DNA of 64,000 bases from CAYUZU01 sp964448675 (GTDB lineage: Bacteria; Planctomycetota; Phycisphaerae; UBA1845; Fen-1342): positions 1-64,000 of the forward strand of contig CAYUZU010000026.1 of NCBI GenBank assembly GCA_964448675.1, written 5' to 3'. The translations under genes and the position numbers were made by a program. Under the pieces are notes generated by a model. The model did no database searches. It saw only the letters and a list, made by a program, of their open reading frames with translations, and was not told where the DNA came from. Positions 20,683-29,444 of this stretch are shown piece by piece (the stretch's first letter is position 1; the number at the start of each line of letters is the position of its first letter).

Positions 20683-21525
20683 TCAGGCCGCGAAGAGCTC
20701 GTCGAGCAGCCGCGCAACGCCGTCCTCATCGTTGCTGGCGGTCAGCCGGTCGGCCACGTCGCGCACCGCCGGCTTGGCGTTCGCCATCGCCACGCCCAGG
20801 CCCGCGCCGCGGATCATCGCGATGTCGTTGACATCATCCCCCACGGCCAGCGTGCGCCGCGGATCAATACCCCAGCGCTCGCACAGCCGGCGAATGCCGT
20901 ACCACTTGTTGACGTGCGGCGCAAACGACTCGATCAGCGACAGCCGGTACGGGGGGGCGTGCAGCACGTTGTGCGTCAGCCGGCCGTCAAACGCCGACCG
21001 CAACGCCACCGACACGCGATCCAGCACGTCCGCCTCGTGAATGATCGACAGCCGCAGCGGCGGCTGCGCAGCGGGCGGCACCTGATCGACCTGGCTCACG
21101 TCACACGGCGTGCGTTCCAGCCAACGGTCGACCGCCTCGTGCCGATCGCGCCCGTTGATCAGGTACCCGTCGTGCCCGGCTTCGTTCGGATCGTTCAGCC
21201 ACAACACCGGGTAATGGCGGGCGGTGAACCAGGCCGTCACATCCCGCGCCACGTCTGGCGCGATCGGTGTCCGCTCGATGGTCTGACCGGTCGCAACGTC
21301 GGTCACCAGCGCGCCGAACACCGTCACCGTCACGTCCAGCTCGAGCCCGATCTGCGCGATGACCGGCCGTGTTTCGGTGAACGCCCGCCCGGTGCACAGC
21401 ACGATCGTCACGCCCAGTTCGTGCACGCGGTGCAGCGCAACGCGCGTGGCCTCGGACAGCGCGTGCTGCGAGTTCAGCAGCGTGCCGTCGAGGTCGACAG
21501 CGAGAAGATCGAAGGGGCGTTCCAT
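20683..21525 (-). CDS. Cof-type HAD-superfamily hydrolase
   Basis: 280 residues. HAD motif I is DLDGTLLNS with nucleophile and acid/base Asp; motif II lies near VLCTGRAF; motif IV is GDDVNDIAMI. The large C2B cap between them is typical of Cof/sugar-phosphate and phosphoglycolate-like phosphatases. The start at 21525 (MERPFDLL) removes 26 unrelated residues from the longest frame. It is the first gene of the operon with psd and pssA. The substrate is unknown; the family usually dephosphorylates sugar phosphates, flavin or pyridoxal phosphates. Confidence 0.88.
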   Translation of the reverse strand: MERPFDLLAVDLDGTLLNSQHALSEATRVALHRVHELGVTIVLCTGRAFTETRPVIAQIGLELDVTVTVFGALVTDVATGQTIERTPIAPDVARDVTAWFTARHYPVLWLNDPNEAGHDGYLINGRDRHEAVDRWLERTPCDVSQVDQVPPAAQPPLRLSIIHEADVLDRVSVALRSAFDGRLTHNVLHAPPYRLSLIESFAPHVNKWYGIRRLCERWGIDPRRTLAVGDDVNDIAMIRGAGLGVAMANAKPAVRDVADRLTASNDEDGVARLLDELFAA

Positions 21526-21689
21526 GGCGGCACCCATACCCTGCACCCGGTTCAGAATCCACTGCCGGACCCCGTATTGTCGCGCATCGCCCGGCGCCTG
21601 CAAAGACGACGCCGCCTCAAAAATCCACTGTTATCCGGAAGGACGACTTGCGGGGACGGGTTGGCTGTCCGCCGCCGGTGCCCAAGCGT

Positions 21690-21695
21690 TATACT
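21690..21695 (+). promoter_or_regulatory. Candidate -10 box for NAD kinase gene
   Basis: TATACT about 120 bases before the NAD kinase ATG. TTGGCT at 21661-21666 is too far (23 bases) for an ordinary -35. Supported mainly by resemblance to the other isolated -10-like hexamers in the window. Confidence 0.35.
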
Positions 21696-21815
21696 AGAGC
21701 CTGTGGGCTCGCGGCGCACGTCATCGCGCGGCGCGCGAGCCCCAAGTCGCCGCCCCGCCGCATGGCGTTCGCGGGGTCCGCGTGCCGCAACCGCAGAAGA
21801 CAAGGCAGCGAGAAC

Positions 21816-22709
21816 ATGCGAGTCGCGCCGATGCATTCGATGTCCGAATCCGCCTCTGCCAATCAGAAAGTCCAGCGCGTGGCCGTCATCGGCTCGCCCG
21901 ACAAGCCCGGCGCGGCCCAGGTGCTGGAGCGCGTCACGACCTGGCTGGACAAGCGCGCCGAGGTCGTCTTCAAGGAAATCACCTACGACAGCGCCAAGGT
22001 GCTCGCCACCCGACCCGACCTGCTCGTCGTGCTCGGCGGCGACGGCACGCTCATCGCCGCCGTCCACAACCTGCGCGAGCGCCAACTGCCGATCATGGGG
22101 ATCAATCTCGGCAAGCTCGGCTACCTGGCGGACTTCACCGTCGAAGAGCTCGAGAACGAGGGCGACTTTCTCTTCTCCGGCGCCCTGCCGATCACGCGGC
22201 GCACCATGATGCAGGTCAGCCTAGAGCACATGGACGGCCGGATGCAGAGCATGCCCGCGGTCAATGACTGCGTCCTCCTGGCCGGGCCCCCGTTCCACAT
22301 GATCCAATGCGTGGCCGAGGTCGATGGCGCCGAGGTCGCCATCGTGCGCGGCGACGGCCTGATCGTGGCGACGCCGTCCGGCTCGACGGCCCACAACCTC
22401 GCCGCCGGGGGGCCGATCGTCGAGCCCAGCGGCGAGGCGTTCATCCTCACGCCGATCTGCCCGCAGGCGTTGACCTATCGCCCGCTGGTGCTCAGCGCCG
22501 AGCGGCGCATCGTGCTGCGCGTGGAGCAGGCCAACGAGGGGACCACGGTCGCGACGGACGGGCGGATCTGCCGGCCGTTCCAGGCCAGCGACCGCATCGT
22601 CATCACGCGCTACGGCGCCGACTTTCTCCTGGTGCGCAATCCCAAGCGCACCGAGTGGCACGCGCTGCGGCGAAAGCTCCGCTGGGGCGAAGGGCCGAAC
22701 ATGCACTAG
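21816..22709 (+). CDS. nadK: NAD kinase
   Basis: 297 residues; phosphorylates NAD to NADP. Hallmarks are the GGDGT motif (VVLGGDGTLIAA) with catalytic Asp, VNDCVLL (the NE/D NAD-binding site) and TPSGSTAHNLAAGGPI. GINLGKLGYL also matches the family. The length is typical. ATG 21816 is used; a second ATG at 21831 would shorten the N-terminus by five residues. It is divergent from the HAD-psd-pssA operon. Confidence 0.95.
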   Translation: MRVAPMHSMSESASANQKVQRVAVIGSPDKPGAAQVLERVTTWLDKRAEVVFKEITYDSAKVLATRPDLLVVLGGDGTLIAAVHNLRERQLPIMGINLGKLGYLADFTVEELENEGDFLFSGALPITRRTMMQVSLEHMDGRMQSMPAVNDCVLLAGPPFHMIQCVAEVDGAEVAIVRGDGLIVATPSGSTAHNLAAGGPIVEPSGEAFILTPICPQALTYRPLVLSAERRIVLRVEQANEGTTVATDGRICRPFQASDRIVITRYGADFLLVRNPKRTEWHALRRKLRWGEGPNMH

Positions 22710-22876
22710 GAACGCGGTGCAACGTCGTCGCGGCCGACAGCTCGTGGGCTGCTCCGCTTCGTGACAGCCGACACACATGTGCCGATGCGGTACATCCGTC
22801 ACGCGGACGCGCGGACCGCTTGTGCGGCGAGCTGGGGCCGTCCGGCCCCCCGCGAGAGCGAGCAACGGGAGACACG

Positions 22877-24229
22877 ATGTCGGATGAATCAAAGGCCCGG
22901 GCCACGCCACCGACGACACCCGGGCCGCACGTGGGCACACCGCCCGCCGCATCCCCGCTACCGCCGACCATCGACACGCCCGCAGCCGCGCCACCCGGCA
23001 CGCTCAGCCCGATCGCCGGCGACGAGCGGATCGAGGCCGTGGACGCGTTGCGCGGCTTCTGCCTGTTGGGCATTCTGATGGTCAACATGGCGCTGTTCGC
23101 AGGGCCGCTGCAGGCACTGCTGCTGGCCGAGCCATGGTGGCCGGCGCGGCACGACCGCATGGCCACCTTCGCCATCCGCGCGCTGGCCGAGGGAAAGTTC
23201 TACGCGCTGTTCTCCATGCTGTTCGGCTTCGGCATGGCAATCCAGATGCAGCGGGCGCGGGCCCGCGGCCGCCGATTTGTCGGAGTGTACCTGCGGCGTT
23301 TGCTCGTGTTGCTGGCGATCGGGCTGCTGCACGGGCTGCTGTTGTGGTACGGCGACATCCTCGCGTTGTACGCCCTCATGGGGTTCATCCTGTTGTTGTT
23401 CAGTCGCGTCAGCACGCGTGTCAACCTGATCATCGCGGGCGTGGCCTATGTGGTTCCCACTGTCCTGTATGTCGGCCTCACCGGCTTGATCGGGCTGGCA
23501 CAGCTCTCACCGCAAGGGGCCCAGAAGATCAACACGGCTTTCACCGCCGCGGCCGAAGAAACCGAGGCGCAGGCGCTGGCCGCCGTGCCGGCGTATGCCG
23601 AGGGTTCGTGGGCGGCGATCTTCGATCAGCGCCTGATCGACTTGCAGAGCACGCTGGGATTCACGCTGTGGCTGTCGCCGACGATCCTCGCACTGTTTCT
23701 GCTTGGGCTGTGCGTCGGGCGAATCGGCATCCTGCATGATCCGGCGCGCTACGACCGTTTGCTGCGCTGGCTCGCGGGGTGGGGGCTGTTGCTGGGGCTG
23801 CTGCTGAATACCGGCATGGCGTGGATTGCCGAGGTGTCGGACCCGATGATGCTGGGCCCCCTCGGCGTTGCCCGGCAGCTGTTGTATACCGTCGGCATGC
23901 CGTTGCTTAGCTTCGGTTACGCCGCACTGATCGTGCGCCTCATGCAGCAGCCGGCGTGGCAGCGGCGCCTGTCGCCCATGGCCGCCGCGGGTCGCATGGC
24001 GCTGACCAACTACCTCGGGCAGACCATCATCTGCACCACGCTCTTCTACAGTTACGGCCTGGGGCTGTTTGGCAAGGTCGGGCCAGCGTTCGGGCTGTTG
24101 CTGGTGATCGCGATCTACGCGGCGCAGTTGGCGCTGAGCACATGGTGGTTGCGGCGGTTCCGCTTCGGGCCGCTGGAGTGGCTCTGGCGGTCGTTGACGT
24201 ACGCCCGCCCGCAGCCGATGCTACGCTGA
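22877..24229 (+). CDS. DUF418 (YeiB-like) membrane protein
   Basis: 450 residues. A Pro/Thr-rich cytoplasmic N-terminus of about 50 residues leads to the DUF418 entry motif VDALRGFCLLGILMVNM, then eight to ten hydrophobic helices. The conserved C-terminal block GRMALTNYLGQTIICT is present. YeiB/DUF418 proteins are polytopic inner-membrane proteins distantly related to acyltransferase-3 permeases; the function is unresolved. ACGGGAG precedes the ATG. A large soluble loop (about 225-270) separates the two membrane halves. Confidence 0.88.
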   Translation: MSDESKARATPPTTPGPHVGTPPAASPLPPTIDTPAAAPPGTLSPIAGDERIEAVDALRGFCLLGILMVNMALFAGPLQALLLAEPWWPARHDRMATFAIRALAEGKFYALFSMLFGFGMAIQMQRARARGRRFVGVYLRRLLVLLAIGLLHGLLLWYGDILALYALMGFILLLFSRVSTRVNLIIAGVAYVVPTVLYVGLTGLIGLAQLSPQGAQKINTAFTAAAEETEAQALAAVPAYAEGSWAAIFDQRLIDLQSTLGFTLWLSPTILALFLLGLCVGRIGILHDPARYDRLLRWLAGWGLLLGLLLNTGMAWIAEVSDPMMLGPLGVARQLLYTVGMPLLSFGYAALIVRLMQQPAWQRRLSPMAAAGRMALTNYLGQTIICTTLFYSYGLGLFGKVGPAFGLLLVIAIYAAQLALSTWWLRRFRFGPLEWLWRSLTYARPQPMLR

Positions 24230-24318
24230 CCCCGTGGGCGTGCCTGTCGCCTTGTGCCGCTGCACTGCAGGTATTGCCCGGGCGGAGCTGCGAAGCGTCT
24301 CAGCGAGCGATCTGCGAC

Positions 24319-24615
24319 ATGACCGAGCCGCCACACGACGAGAGCAAAGACGCGAAAAAGACCGCCAAGGCCGAGGCCAAGGCCGCCAAGAAACAGGCCA
24401 AGGCCGAGAAAGCCGCGGCCGCCGCCAATGCAGCCACCGAGCCCGCGGAACGACCGGGTCCCGCCGGCGAGCAGCACGACCCCGATTCTCCCGCGGAACG
24501 CAGCGCCCGTGCTGCCGAGCAGAAGGTCCGCCTGGAGAAGTGGCGCACGGGGGCCGCGGTGCTCGCGGCCCTGGCGACGGCGGCGATGCTCTTCGTAACG
24601 CTCAACACTTGCTGA
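24319..24615 (+). CDS. Small Ala/Lys-rich protein with C-terminal membrane anchor
   Basis: 98 residues. Residues 8-45 are almost only Ala, Lys, Glu and Asp in a helical coiled-coil pattern (repeats of AKAEAKAAKK type). A Pro-rich turn follows, then one hydrophobic segment (AAVLAALATAAMLFVTL) at the very end. It is likely a tail-anchored membrane protein. The open frame begins at 23956, but only this ATG gives coherent composition. No Shine-Dalgarno is strong. No family is recognised, and it could be spurious. Confidence 0.45.
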   Translation: MTEPPHDESKDAKKTAKAEAKAAKKQAKAEKAAAAANAATEPAERPGPAGEQHDPDSPAERSARAAEQKVRLEKWRTGAAVLAALATAAMLFVTLNTC

Positions 24616-24636
24616 CGGCTCGCGCGTTCGCGCCGC

Positions 24637-25296
24637 TCACAGTTCGTCGACCTCCCCCACGCGACGGTACCAGTACAGCGAGTACCCGATCGCCCAAATG
24701 ACCACGGCCACCGCCCCGCCGATCAGCGTGGCGAACGCGATCAGGTGCGAGCCGGTCAGGCCGGCGAGTGCACTGAGCACGCCCCACGCCACCATGACCT
24801 TGGCGCCGGCGCGGTGCGTGCGCTCCCAGACGACCTCGTTGGCGATCGTCCAGGGCGTGCGGATGCCGACGTAGAAGTTCCGCCGGATCTTGCCCATCCA
24901 GTTCCCCATCACGGCCAGCATCACGCCGAGCACCACCGCCAGGGACGAGCCCATGGGCATGGCCGTGCCGCGGGCCTGCAGCAGGATCACCACGTGCAGT
25001 GCGACAAAGCCGGCGAGGATCGTGATGATGAGCCGGCCGTACGTCAGGCGAAACTTCTCGAAGTTTCGCCGGAACGGACCGATGACGGGCAGCACGATCG
25101 CCAGGCCCGCCAGCGCGAGTGCCACGGCCGGCATGACGAGCAGCAGTTCCCACTTGGAGCCGAAGCGGTCGGGTTCGCCGTGGATGTTCCAGTGAACGGG
25201 GACCTGATCGGGCAGCAGGGCATGAAAGACGGCGCTGGTGACGACGCTCGCCAGGCCGATCGCGAGCATCGTGATGACATGAGCCCGGGGAAGCAT
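24637..25296 (-). CDS. SdpI/DUF1648-family membrane protein
   Basis: 219 residues, about six membrane helices. The first external loop carries the DUF1648 signature (LPDQVPVHWNIHGEPDRFGSK). The SdpI motif appears later as NFYVGIRTPWTI. In Bacillus subtilis SdpI gives immunity to the SDP toxin and sequesters the ArsR-type repressor SdpR. Here the upstream gene is also ArsR type, 5 bases away, so the pair matches an sdpRI operon. AGGAG is eight bases before the ATG. No sdpABC toxin genes are in the window. Confidence 0.88.
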   Translation of the reverse strand: MLPRAHVITMLAIGLASVVTSAVFHALLPDQVPVHWNIHGEPDRFGSKWELLLVMPAVALALAGLAIVLPVIGPFRRNFEKFRLTYGRLIITILAGFVALHVVILLQARGTAMPMGSSLAVVLGVMLAVMGNWMGKIRRNFYVGIRTPWTIANEVVWERTHRAGAKVMVAWGVLSALAGLTGSHLIAFATLIGGAVAVVIWAIGYSLYWYRRVGEVDEL

Positions 25297-25301
25297 CCGT
25301 A

Positions 25302-25646
25302 TTACTCCTCGTTCGATTCGTCGTTATCCGCATCGTCGCGTTCCGCCGCGGAGGAATTCGCCGCGCCGGCCGACGATTTCGACGCTTGCAATGAACTCAG
25401 CAGAAACCGGGCCAGGTCTTCGACGACGCTGGTGTTCAGCGTGTAACGGATGAACTGGCCCTTGCGCTCGGCGTCCACCAGGTCCGCTTCTTTGAGGATC
25501 CGCAGGTGGAACGACAGCGCATTGGGGGCGACGTCGATCTTCTCGGCGATCTCGCCAGCGTGCAGCGGGCCGGCGCGCAGGGCGTCGAGAATCGCCCGCC
25601 GGGTGGGATCGGCCATCGCTTTGAATGAGGCATCGAATCCGAGCAT
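25302..25646 (-). CDS. ArsR/SdpR-family transcriptional repressor
   Basis: 114 residues. Winged-helix ArsR fold: MADPTRRAILDALRAGPLHAGEIA, then the recognition helix APNALSFHLRILKEADLV and the wing KGQFIRYTLN. No CxC metal site is present, as in SdpR. The last 30 residues are an acidic low-complexity tail. It is followed after 5 bases by the SdpI-like gene. A canonical promoter and clustered TTCAA/TTGAA half-sites lie immediately upstream, suggesting autorepression. Confidence 0.92.
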   Translation of the reverse strand: MLGFDASFKAMADPTRRAILDALRAGPLHAGEIAEKIDVAPNALSFHLRILKEADLVDAERKGQFIRYTLNTSVVEDLARFLLSSLQASKSSAGAANSSAAERDDADNDESNEE

Positions 25647-25654
25647 GGTCGCAC

Positions 25655-25678
25655 TTCAATAGTTCAACGAGGATTGAA
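25655..25678. promoter_or_regulatory. Probable ArsR/SdpR operator
   Basis: TTCAAT (25655-25660) and ATTGAA (25673-25678) are a perfect 6-bp inverted repeat spaced by 12. A third half-site TTCAA lies inside (25663-25667), making TTCAA-6-TTGAA with the right arm. The site starts nine bases before the arsR ATG and abuts the -10 box, a classic position for an autorepressor. Confidence 0.6.
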
Positions 25679-25706
25679 TTATCGCATACGGGACGGGACA
25701 AGTCAA
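25678..25706 (-). promoter_or_regulatory. Sigma-70-type promoter of the arsR-sdpI operon
   Basis: Read on the minus strand: TTGACT (25706-25701), 17-base spacer, GATAAT (25683-25678). This is the best match to a vegetative consensus in the window. The predicted start falls within the operator, leaving a leader of only about 25 bases. Confidence 0.7.
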
Positions 25707-26386
25707 TCGCGGGCCGATGAATTGAATGTCCGTGGAAGAGGCGGGCGCGAAGATTAGGCCGGCACAGGCGGTTGAGCGATCGAGGGTCGAACAGGGTGAG
25801 CGTCGGAAGCGTAAACGATCCTGTCTTTCTCTTGACCACACCAACTGCCATGAGCCGGCCTACTGGCTCGCCCCATGCTTCGCAGCGGGGCTTCGGCGGC
25901 CTGTCACCGCGCCAAGCCCAACACCGTGGAGTCTGCGGATGCCGGGGCACCAGCCGATGGCGAGCGAACGGGGTAACTGCGAGGGTCGCGGTGACCGTAG
26001 ACTCACCCGTTTCACGCCGAACCGAGCAACCAGCGGCCGCGCCCGATGGGTCTGCAACCGCCAGCTCTCGTATCAAGCCAAATCAGTCCGCTCGCCGGAC
26101 GACGCTGTCGGCGGATCGTTGACCTCCGCGGGCGACGAAGACTTGCCCGGGCGCTGAAACACCGCCCGAGTCCGGCGACACTTGCTAAATGAAACGTTTC
26201 GCGGCCTGCTGCGCCAATCAAGTCTCGTCATGGAGGCGTAGCTCTCTCGATGTGACAACGGAGAGATTGGCCGCTTTCAACCTCCAATAACCGATCTGAT
26301 TATCCTATTCTAGGGACAACGCATCCGGCTTGTCAACGCTGCCGACCACGCGTCCGCAAGCCGCTCGCACGTACCAGAATCACAGC
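25707..26386. other. Long intergenic region without a supported gene
   Basis: Part of an 879-base gap between the divergent arsR and propionyl-CoA synthetase genes. Base composition is less GC-biased than in the flanking genes. Open frames on both strands (for example 25726-26157 plus) show no third-position GC bias, no Shine-Dalgarno and no recognised motif. A stem GCCCC/GGGGC occurs near 25871-25892 and GGTGA/TCACC near 25989-26010. Searches by eye for tmRNA, RNase P, SRP RNA, tRNA and IS ends were negative. It may be a decayed gene or an unknown RNA. Confidence 0.4.
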
Positions 26387-26387
26387 T

Positions 26388-26416
26388 TTGCGGTCGGCCT
26401 GCCGGGGGCGTATATT
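26388..26416 (+). promoter_or_regulatory. Candidate sigma-70 promoter for propionyl-CoA synthetase gene
   Basis: TTGCGG (26388-26393), 17-base spacer, TATATT (26411-26416), about 110 bases before the ATG. The -10 sits inside an imperfect GC hairpin (GCCGGGGGC with GCTCCCGGGC), which could modulate it. Confidence 0.5.
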
Positions 26417-26525
26417 GGCTCCCGGGCGCAATGAGTTCGTGCGTCTCATGCTAATTCATTGTTAACGTCGCCGGCGGCCCGTCACGCACCTCTGTATCCG
26501 GCCGCCCACGGGAAGGAGAACCCGC

Positions 26526-28430
26526 ATGCCCTACTCGTCGCTCGCCGCGGCTTACGAGCAGTCGCTAAAGGACCCCGAGGGTTTCTGGGCCGAAGCGGCT
26601 CAGTCGATTCATTGGGACCAGCGTTGGGATCGCGTCCTGGACGACTCTAAGAAGCCATTTTATCGGTGGTTCGTCGGCGGGCAGCTCAACACCTGCTACA
26701 ACGCGGTGGACCGCCACGTCGAGGGCGGCCGCGATGATCAACCCGCGCTCATTTATGACAGCCCCGTCACCAGCACGCTGCAGACCTTCACCTACCGCGA
26801 CCTCCAGGACGCCACCGCCCGCATCGCCGGCGCCCTGAGCAATGCGGGTGTGCAGCGCGGCGACCGCGTCATCATCTACATGCCCATGATCCCGCAGGCC
26901 GTCATGACGATGCTCGCCTGCGCGCGGATCGGTGCGATCCACTCCGTTGTCTTCGGCGGCTTTGCATCCAAGGAGCTCGCGACGCGCATCAATGATGCCA
27001 AGCCGCGCGTGATCGTGTCCGCCTCCTGCGGCATCGAAGGCCAGCGCGTGATCGAGTACAAGCCGCTGCTCGACCGCGCCATCGAGATGGCCACGACCAA
27101 GCCCGAGAAGTGCATCATCCTGCAACGCCCCCAGGCCCGGGCCGACATGCACGAAGGCCGCGATCTCGACTTCAATCAGGCTGTCGAAGCGGCCCAGCCG
27201 ACCAACTGCATTCCCGTCGCCGCCACCGATCCGCTGTACATTCTCTATACGTCCGGCACGACCGGCGTGCCCAAGGGCGTGGTGCGTGACAACGGTGGCC
27301 ATGCCGTCGCGATGCAGTGGAGCATGCGCAACGTTTACGACGTGGACCCCGGCGATGTCTACTGGGCGGCGTCGGACATCGGCTGGGTCGTAGGGCATTC
27401 ATACATCGTTTATGCCCCCCTGCTCAACGGCAATACGACCATCCTGTACGAAGGCAAGCCCGTCGGCACGCCCGACGCCGGCGCGTTTTGGCGCGTGATT
27501 TCGCAACATGGCGTCAAGGTGCTGTTCACCGCACCGACGGCCTTTCGCGCCATCAAGCGCGAGGACCCCAACGCGAAGCTCCTCGCAGATTACGACCTGA
27601 GCGGGTTCAAGACGCTGTTTCTCGCGGGCGAGCGCTGCGACCCCGACACGCTCGCCTGGGCCCAGGACAAGCTTGGCGTGCCCGTGATCGACCACTGGTG
27701 GCAGACCGAGACCGGCTGGGCCATCGCCGCAAACTGCATGGGCATCGAGCCGCTGCCGGTCAAGCCCGGCTCACCAACCAAGGCCGTACCGGGCTACGAC
27801 GTACAGATTCTCGACGAAGGTGGCGACCCGCTGCCGCGCGGCAAGAGCGGCGCGATCTGTGTGAAGCTGCCGCTGCCGCCCGGATGCCTGCCGACGCTGT
27901 GGCACAACGACCAGGGCTTTGTCGACTCGTACGTGTCGCGTTTCCCCGGCTACTACCTGACGGGCGACGCGGGCTACTGCGACGAGGACGGCTATCTGTA
28001 CATCATGAGCCGCATCGATGACATCATCAATGTCGCCGGCCACCGCCTGTCGACCGGCGCGATGGAAGAGGTCCTGGCGTCACACCCGGACGTGGCCGAA
28101 TGCTCGGTGATCGGGGCGGCCGATCCGCTCAAGGGCGAGCTGCCGCTGGGGCTGGTGGTGCTCAAGGCCGGCGTAACACGTGAGCACGACGAGATCATCA
28201 AGGAGCTCATCCAGATGGTGCGCGACAGGATCGGCCCGGTCGCGGCCTTCAAACAAGCCGTCGTCGTGCAGCGCCTGCCCAAGACCCGCTCGGGCAAGAT
28301 CCTGCGCGGCACGATGAAGCGCATCGCCGACGGCAGCGAGTACAAGACGCCCGCGACCATTGACGACCCGGCGATCCTCGACGAAATCGGCAGCGCGCTG
28401 AACACCATCGGCTATCCGCGGCGGGCTTGA
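26526..28430 (+). CDS. prpE: Propionate/acetate--CoA ligase (PrpE-type)
   Basis: 634-residue ANL-superfamily AMP-forming ligase activating a short-chain acid to its CoA thioester. P-loop-like LYTSGTTGVPKG is followed by VVRDNGGH, a feature of PrpE/ACSS3 rather than Acs. WWQTETGW and YLTGDAGYCDEDGYLY are the adenylation motifs. The C-terminal lysine motif is PKTRSGKILRGTM. The N-terminus (YSSLAAAYEQSLKDPEGFW) is also PrpE-like. GGGAAGGAG precedes the ATG. No methylcitrate or methylmalonyl pathway gene is adjacent. Substrate preference for propionate over acetate is inferred. Confidence 0.9.
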   Translation: MPYSSLAAAYEQSLKDPEGFWAEAAQSIHWDQRWDRVLDDSKKPFYRWFVGGQLNTCYNAVDRHVEGGRDDQPALIYDSPVTSTLQTFTYRDLQDATARIAGALSNAGVQRGDRVIIYMPMIPQAVMTMLACARIGAIHSVVFGGFASKELATRINDAKPRVIVSASCGIEGQRVIEYKPLLDRAIEMATTKPEKCIILQRPQARADMHEGRDLDFNQAVEAAQPTNCIPVAATDPLYILYTSGTTGVPKGVVRDNGGHAVAMQWSMRNVYDVDPGDVYWAASDIGWVVGHSYIVYAPLLNGNTTILYEGKPVGTPDAGAFWRVISQHGVKVLFTAPTAFRAIKREDPNAKLLADYDLSGFKTLFLAGERCDPDTLAWAQDKLGVPVIDHWWQTETGWAIAANCMGIEPLPVKPGSPTKAVPGYDVQILDEGGDPLPRGKSGAICVKLPLPPGCLPTLWHNDQGFVDSYVSRFPGYYLTGDAGYCDEDGYLYIMSRIDDIINVAGHRLSTGAMEEVLASHPDVAECSVIGAADPLKGELPLGLVVLKAGVTREHDEIIKELIQMVRDRIGPVAAFKQAVVVQRLPKTRSGKILRGTMKRIADGSEYKTPATIDDPAILDEIGSALNTIGYPRRA

Positions 28431-28453
28431 TCGCCGCCTCCGCGCGCTATAAT
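28427..28453 (+). promoter_or_regulatory. Candidate promoter for PhyH dioxygenase gene
   Basis: TATAAT (28448-28453) is a perfect -10. TTGATC (28427-28432) overlaps the preceding stop codon but gives only a 15-base spacer. It lies about 90 bases before the ATG and suggests transcription separate from prpE. Confidence 0.5.
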
Positions 28454-28544
28454 CGCCCGTGAGGGTCGGGGCCGGATTCGTCGTGGTGCGCTGCGAGCGC
28501 GCCAGGCCCCGCCGACCGGGTCAAGCCAGCGTAGCGAGAAAGTC

Positions 28545-29288
28545 ATGGTCAGCGCGGAAAACGTGCAGCAGTACGAGCGCGAGGGGTACACCATCTGCCG
28601 GCAGGTCGTTCCGCCAGAACGTCTGGCCGAGATGCGGGACTACATCGACGGGTTCATCGAGCGCATGGCGCGGGTCATGCGGCCGGAGCACCTCGACAAG
28701 CCGCACGTATGGGACAAGCGATTCCTGGACATGTGCGCGACGCCGGCGCTGCTCGATCACGTCGAACGGTTCATCGGGCCCGACATCGTGCTGTTTTCGA
28801 GCCACCTGATCGCCAAGGCGCAGGGCGACGGCCTGGCCGTACCCTGGCACCAGGATGCGAACTACTGGCCGCTGGAGCCAATGAACGTCATCACCCTCTG
28901 GCTGGCCATTGACGAGTCGACCGAAGAGAACGGCTGCATGCAGGTCGTGCCCGGCACGCACGAACGCGGCCCCATCGCTCACGTGCAGGACGAGCATCCC
29001 GAGACCAAGGTGCTGCACGAGAAACTGCCCGACGACGCCTTCGATCCGGCGCAAGCGGTGAACTGCGTCCTCCAACCCGGTGACTGCTCGTTCCACGCCC
29101 CCTACACCATTCACGGATCGACGCCCAACACGTCGCCCCGGCGGCGTTGCGGCTACACGATGCGCTTCATGCCGGCGTCGACGCGGATGCAGCGCAGCGG
29201 CCAGTTCGCCCAGTGGTTCGCGAACCACCCACTGTTCCTGCTGCGCGGCGAGGACAACGCGGGGACGAACGTGTACGCGAATGTGTGA
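28545..29288 (+). CDS. Phytanoyl-CoA dioxygenase (PhyH) family protein
   Basis: 247-residue Fe(II)/2-oxoglutarate oxygenase. The metal facial triad is visible as H102-x-D104 (VPWHQDANYW) and distal H190 (YTIHGSTPN), followed by an Arg-rich segment (SPRRRCGYTMRF) expected to bind 2-oxoglutarate. LAIDESTEENGCMQVVPGTH is a conserved PhyH strand pair. The substrate is unknown; family members hydroxylate lipids, amino acids and small metabolites. No recognisable partner is adjacent. Followed by a GC-rich hairpin and a convergent gene. Confidence 0.9.
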   Translation: MVSAENVQQYEREGYTICRQVVPPERLAEMRDYIDGFIERMARVMRPEHLDKPHVWDKRFLDMCATPALLDHVERFIGPDIVLFSSHLIAKAQGDGLAVPWHQDANYWPLEPMNVITLWLAIDESTEENGCMQVVPGTHERGPIAHVQDEHPETKVLHEKLPDDAFDPAQAVNCVLQPGDCSFHAPYTIHGSTPNTSPRRRCGYTMRFMPASTRMQRSGQFAQWFANHPLFLLRGEDNAGTNVYANV

Positions 29289-29343
29289 AGAAGCCGCGAG
29301 GCCACGCTGGCCAATGCCCGATTGAGACCGCGCCGGCAGCGTA

Positions 29344-29394
29344 GCGCGCGGCCGCCTCCAACCCCGCCCCGGGCGGGCCGGGCCGGCCGCGCTG
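29344..29394. terminator. GC-rich nested hairpin between convergent genes
   Basis: Outer arms GCGCGGCCG (29346-29354) and CGGCCGCGC (29384-29392) are perfectly complementary. Inside, CCCGCCC and GGGCGGG (29363-29377) form a second stem. No T-run follows on either strand. The position between the convergent PhyH and DUF1571 genes supports a bidirectional terminator. Confidence 0.5.
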
Positions 29395-29444
29395 GTTACT
29401 CGTGGTGCTTTCCTGCCACGCGGCAGGCTGATCCGCCGCACCGC

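Noticed and set aside
25324..26076. Minus-strand open frame upstream of and through arsR
   Set aside because: It overlaps arsR in another frame, third-position GC is not raised, and no start signal or family is seen.
26215..26260. tmRNA-like 3' end (ATGGAGGCG) on the minus strand
   Set aside because: No T-arm or tag-peptide reading frame and no matching 5' end.
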